Positions 63,777-64,000 of a stretch of 64,000 bases of DNA are shown here, piece after piece (the stretch's first letter is position 1; the number at the start of each line of letters is the position of its first letter). The notes beneath the pieces are model-generated. The model made no database searches. It was not told the origin of the DNA and saw nothing but the letters and a program-made list of their open reading frames with translations. The DNA is taken from contig CP089453.1 in NCBI GenBank assembly GCA_026636295.1, positions 248,001 to 312,000 on the forward strand. The letters run 5' to 3'. Source of the stretch: Medakamo hakoo. Its lineage: Eukaryota > Chlorophyta > Trebouxiophyceae > Coccomyxaceae. The translations under genes and the position numbers were made by a program.

Positions 63777-64000
63777 ATGGCCTACGACGGGCCGGACGCC
63801 TTGGAACCCACCCCCGCCGAGCTGGCCACCCTGCGCGCCACCCTCGAGTCGACGCCGTCCATCCACGCCCGCCTCATCCGCTCCGGCGAGGCCGGGCTCG
63901 ACCCGGCGGGCTGGGACGACGCGACGCTCACCCGCTGGTTGGTGGCCGAGGGCGGCGACGCCAAGGCGGCCGCGGCTCGCCTGGAAGCGCACGCGGCCTG
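63777..64000 (+). CDS. CRAL-TRIO/SEC14-like lipid-transfer protein (N-terminus only)
   Basis: The first 74 residues of a gene cut by the window edge. ATG at 63777 in an AACAATGG context. MAYDGPDALEPTPAELATLR opens; GWDDATLTRWLVAEGGDAKA then AAARLEAH fits the CRAL-TRIO N-terminal module (DDxxLxRFLxAxxxDxxxAxxxLxxHxxWR). SEC14-like proteins move phosphatidylinositol or other lipids between membranes. The lipid-binding domain itself is outside the window, so the call is provisional. No intron was seen in the visible part. Confidence 0.55.
   Translation, partial: MAYDGPDALEPTPAELATLRATLESTPSIHARLIRSGEAGLDPAGWDDATLTRWLVAEGGDAKAAAARLEAHAA

Noticed and set aside
1-64000. Bacterial (actinobacterial) origin because of GC content
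   Set aside because: Spliceosomal introns, Pol I, DNMT1, MAD1, CDC73 and eEF1B show a eukaryotic nuclear genome.
1-64000. tRNA, rRNA, CRISPR arrays, insertion sequences, retroelement remnants
   Set aside because: None seen; no cloverleaf-like promoters, repeats with spacers, transposase or reverse-transcriptase motifs were found by eye.

Overview
The window is nuclear DNA of a very GC-rich eukaryotic microalga, most likely a chlorophyte green alga. Many genes are split by short GT-AG spliceosomal introns (about 100-570 bases). Several products are plant/green-algal in type: a FIE/EED Polycomb protein, a MET1/DNMT1 methyltransferase with two RFTS-like and two BAH domains, a PRT1 N-degron ligase (RING plus ZZ), a PHR2-type short photolyase, an SBP-like DNA-binding protein, a Sip1/raffinose-synthase glycosyl hydrolase and a nuclear-encoded Ycf45 ATPase. 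No virus, transposon, CRISPR array, rRNA or tRNA was recognised. Species cannot be named from the sequence alone. All exon models are hand-made from reading frame, splice consensus and family conservation.

Layout. 1-6.6 kb: the 3' end of FIE/EED, a seven-helix membrane protein (-), a PLP aminotransferase (+) and a uridine kinase-UPRT fusion (+). 6.6-13.1 kb: a PhyH-type dioxygenase (-), two unrecognised Ala-rich proteins (+) and Ycf45 (-). 13.4-21 kb: the 1754-residue DNA methyltransferase (-) and eEF1B GTP-exchange subunit (-). 21-25.5 kb: CDC73 (+) and inositol-3-phosphate synthase (-). 25.7-31.5 kb: PHR2-like photolyase (-), FHIT-type hydrolase (+), METTL2/6/8-type tRNA methyltransferase (+), Bin3/MePCE RNA-cap methyltransferase (+) and a small secreted protein (-). 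31.5-39.6 kb: PRT1 ligase, NAA60 acetyltransferase and the RNA polymerase I second subunit (all +). 39.9-48.6 kb: a villin-headpiece protein (-), a GON4-like regulator (+) and a receptor-like TKL kinase (-). 48.8-55.7 kb: EndoU ribonuclease, YchJ/SEC-C protein, a hotdog thioesterase and an SBP-like factor (all +). 56.8-64 kb: raffinose synthase (+) whose 3.07-kb intron carries a complete MAD1 spindle-checkpoint gene on the other strand, then the start of a CRAL-TRIO/SEC14 protein.

The 30 genes are mostly housekeeping and do not form one pathway, but themes recur: chromatin and transcription (FIE, DNMT1, CDC73, GON4L, RPA135, SBP), RNA and nucleotide metabolism (UCK-UPRT, Bin3, METTL, EndoU, FHIT), and inositol/raffinose chemistry (MIPS and Sip1, 30 kb apart). 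Intergenic gaps are mostly 30-350 bases. Because stop codons are rare at this GC content, very long antisense reading frames occur everywhere and were discarded. The most unusual observations are the nested MAD1 gene, two GC-AG introns in one small thioesterase gene, a 22-base perfect palindrome in a divergent promoter, and short tandem duplications that include a stop codon.
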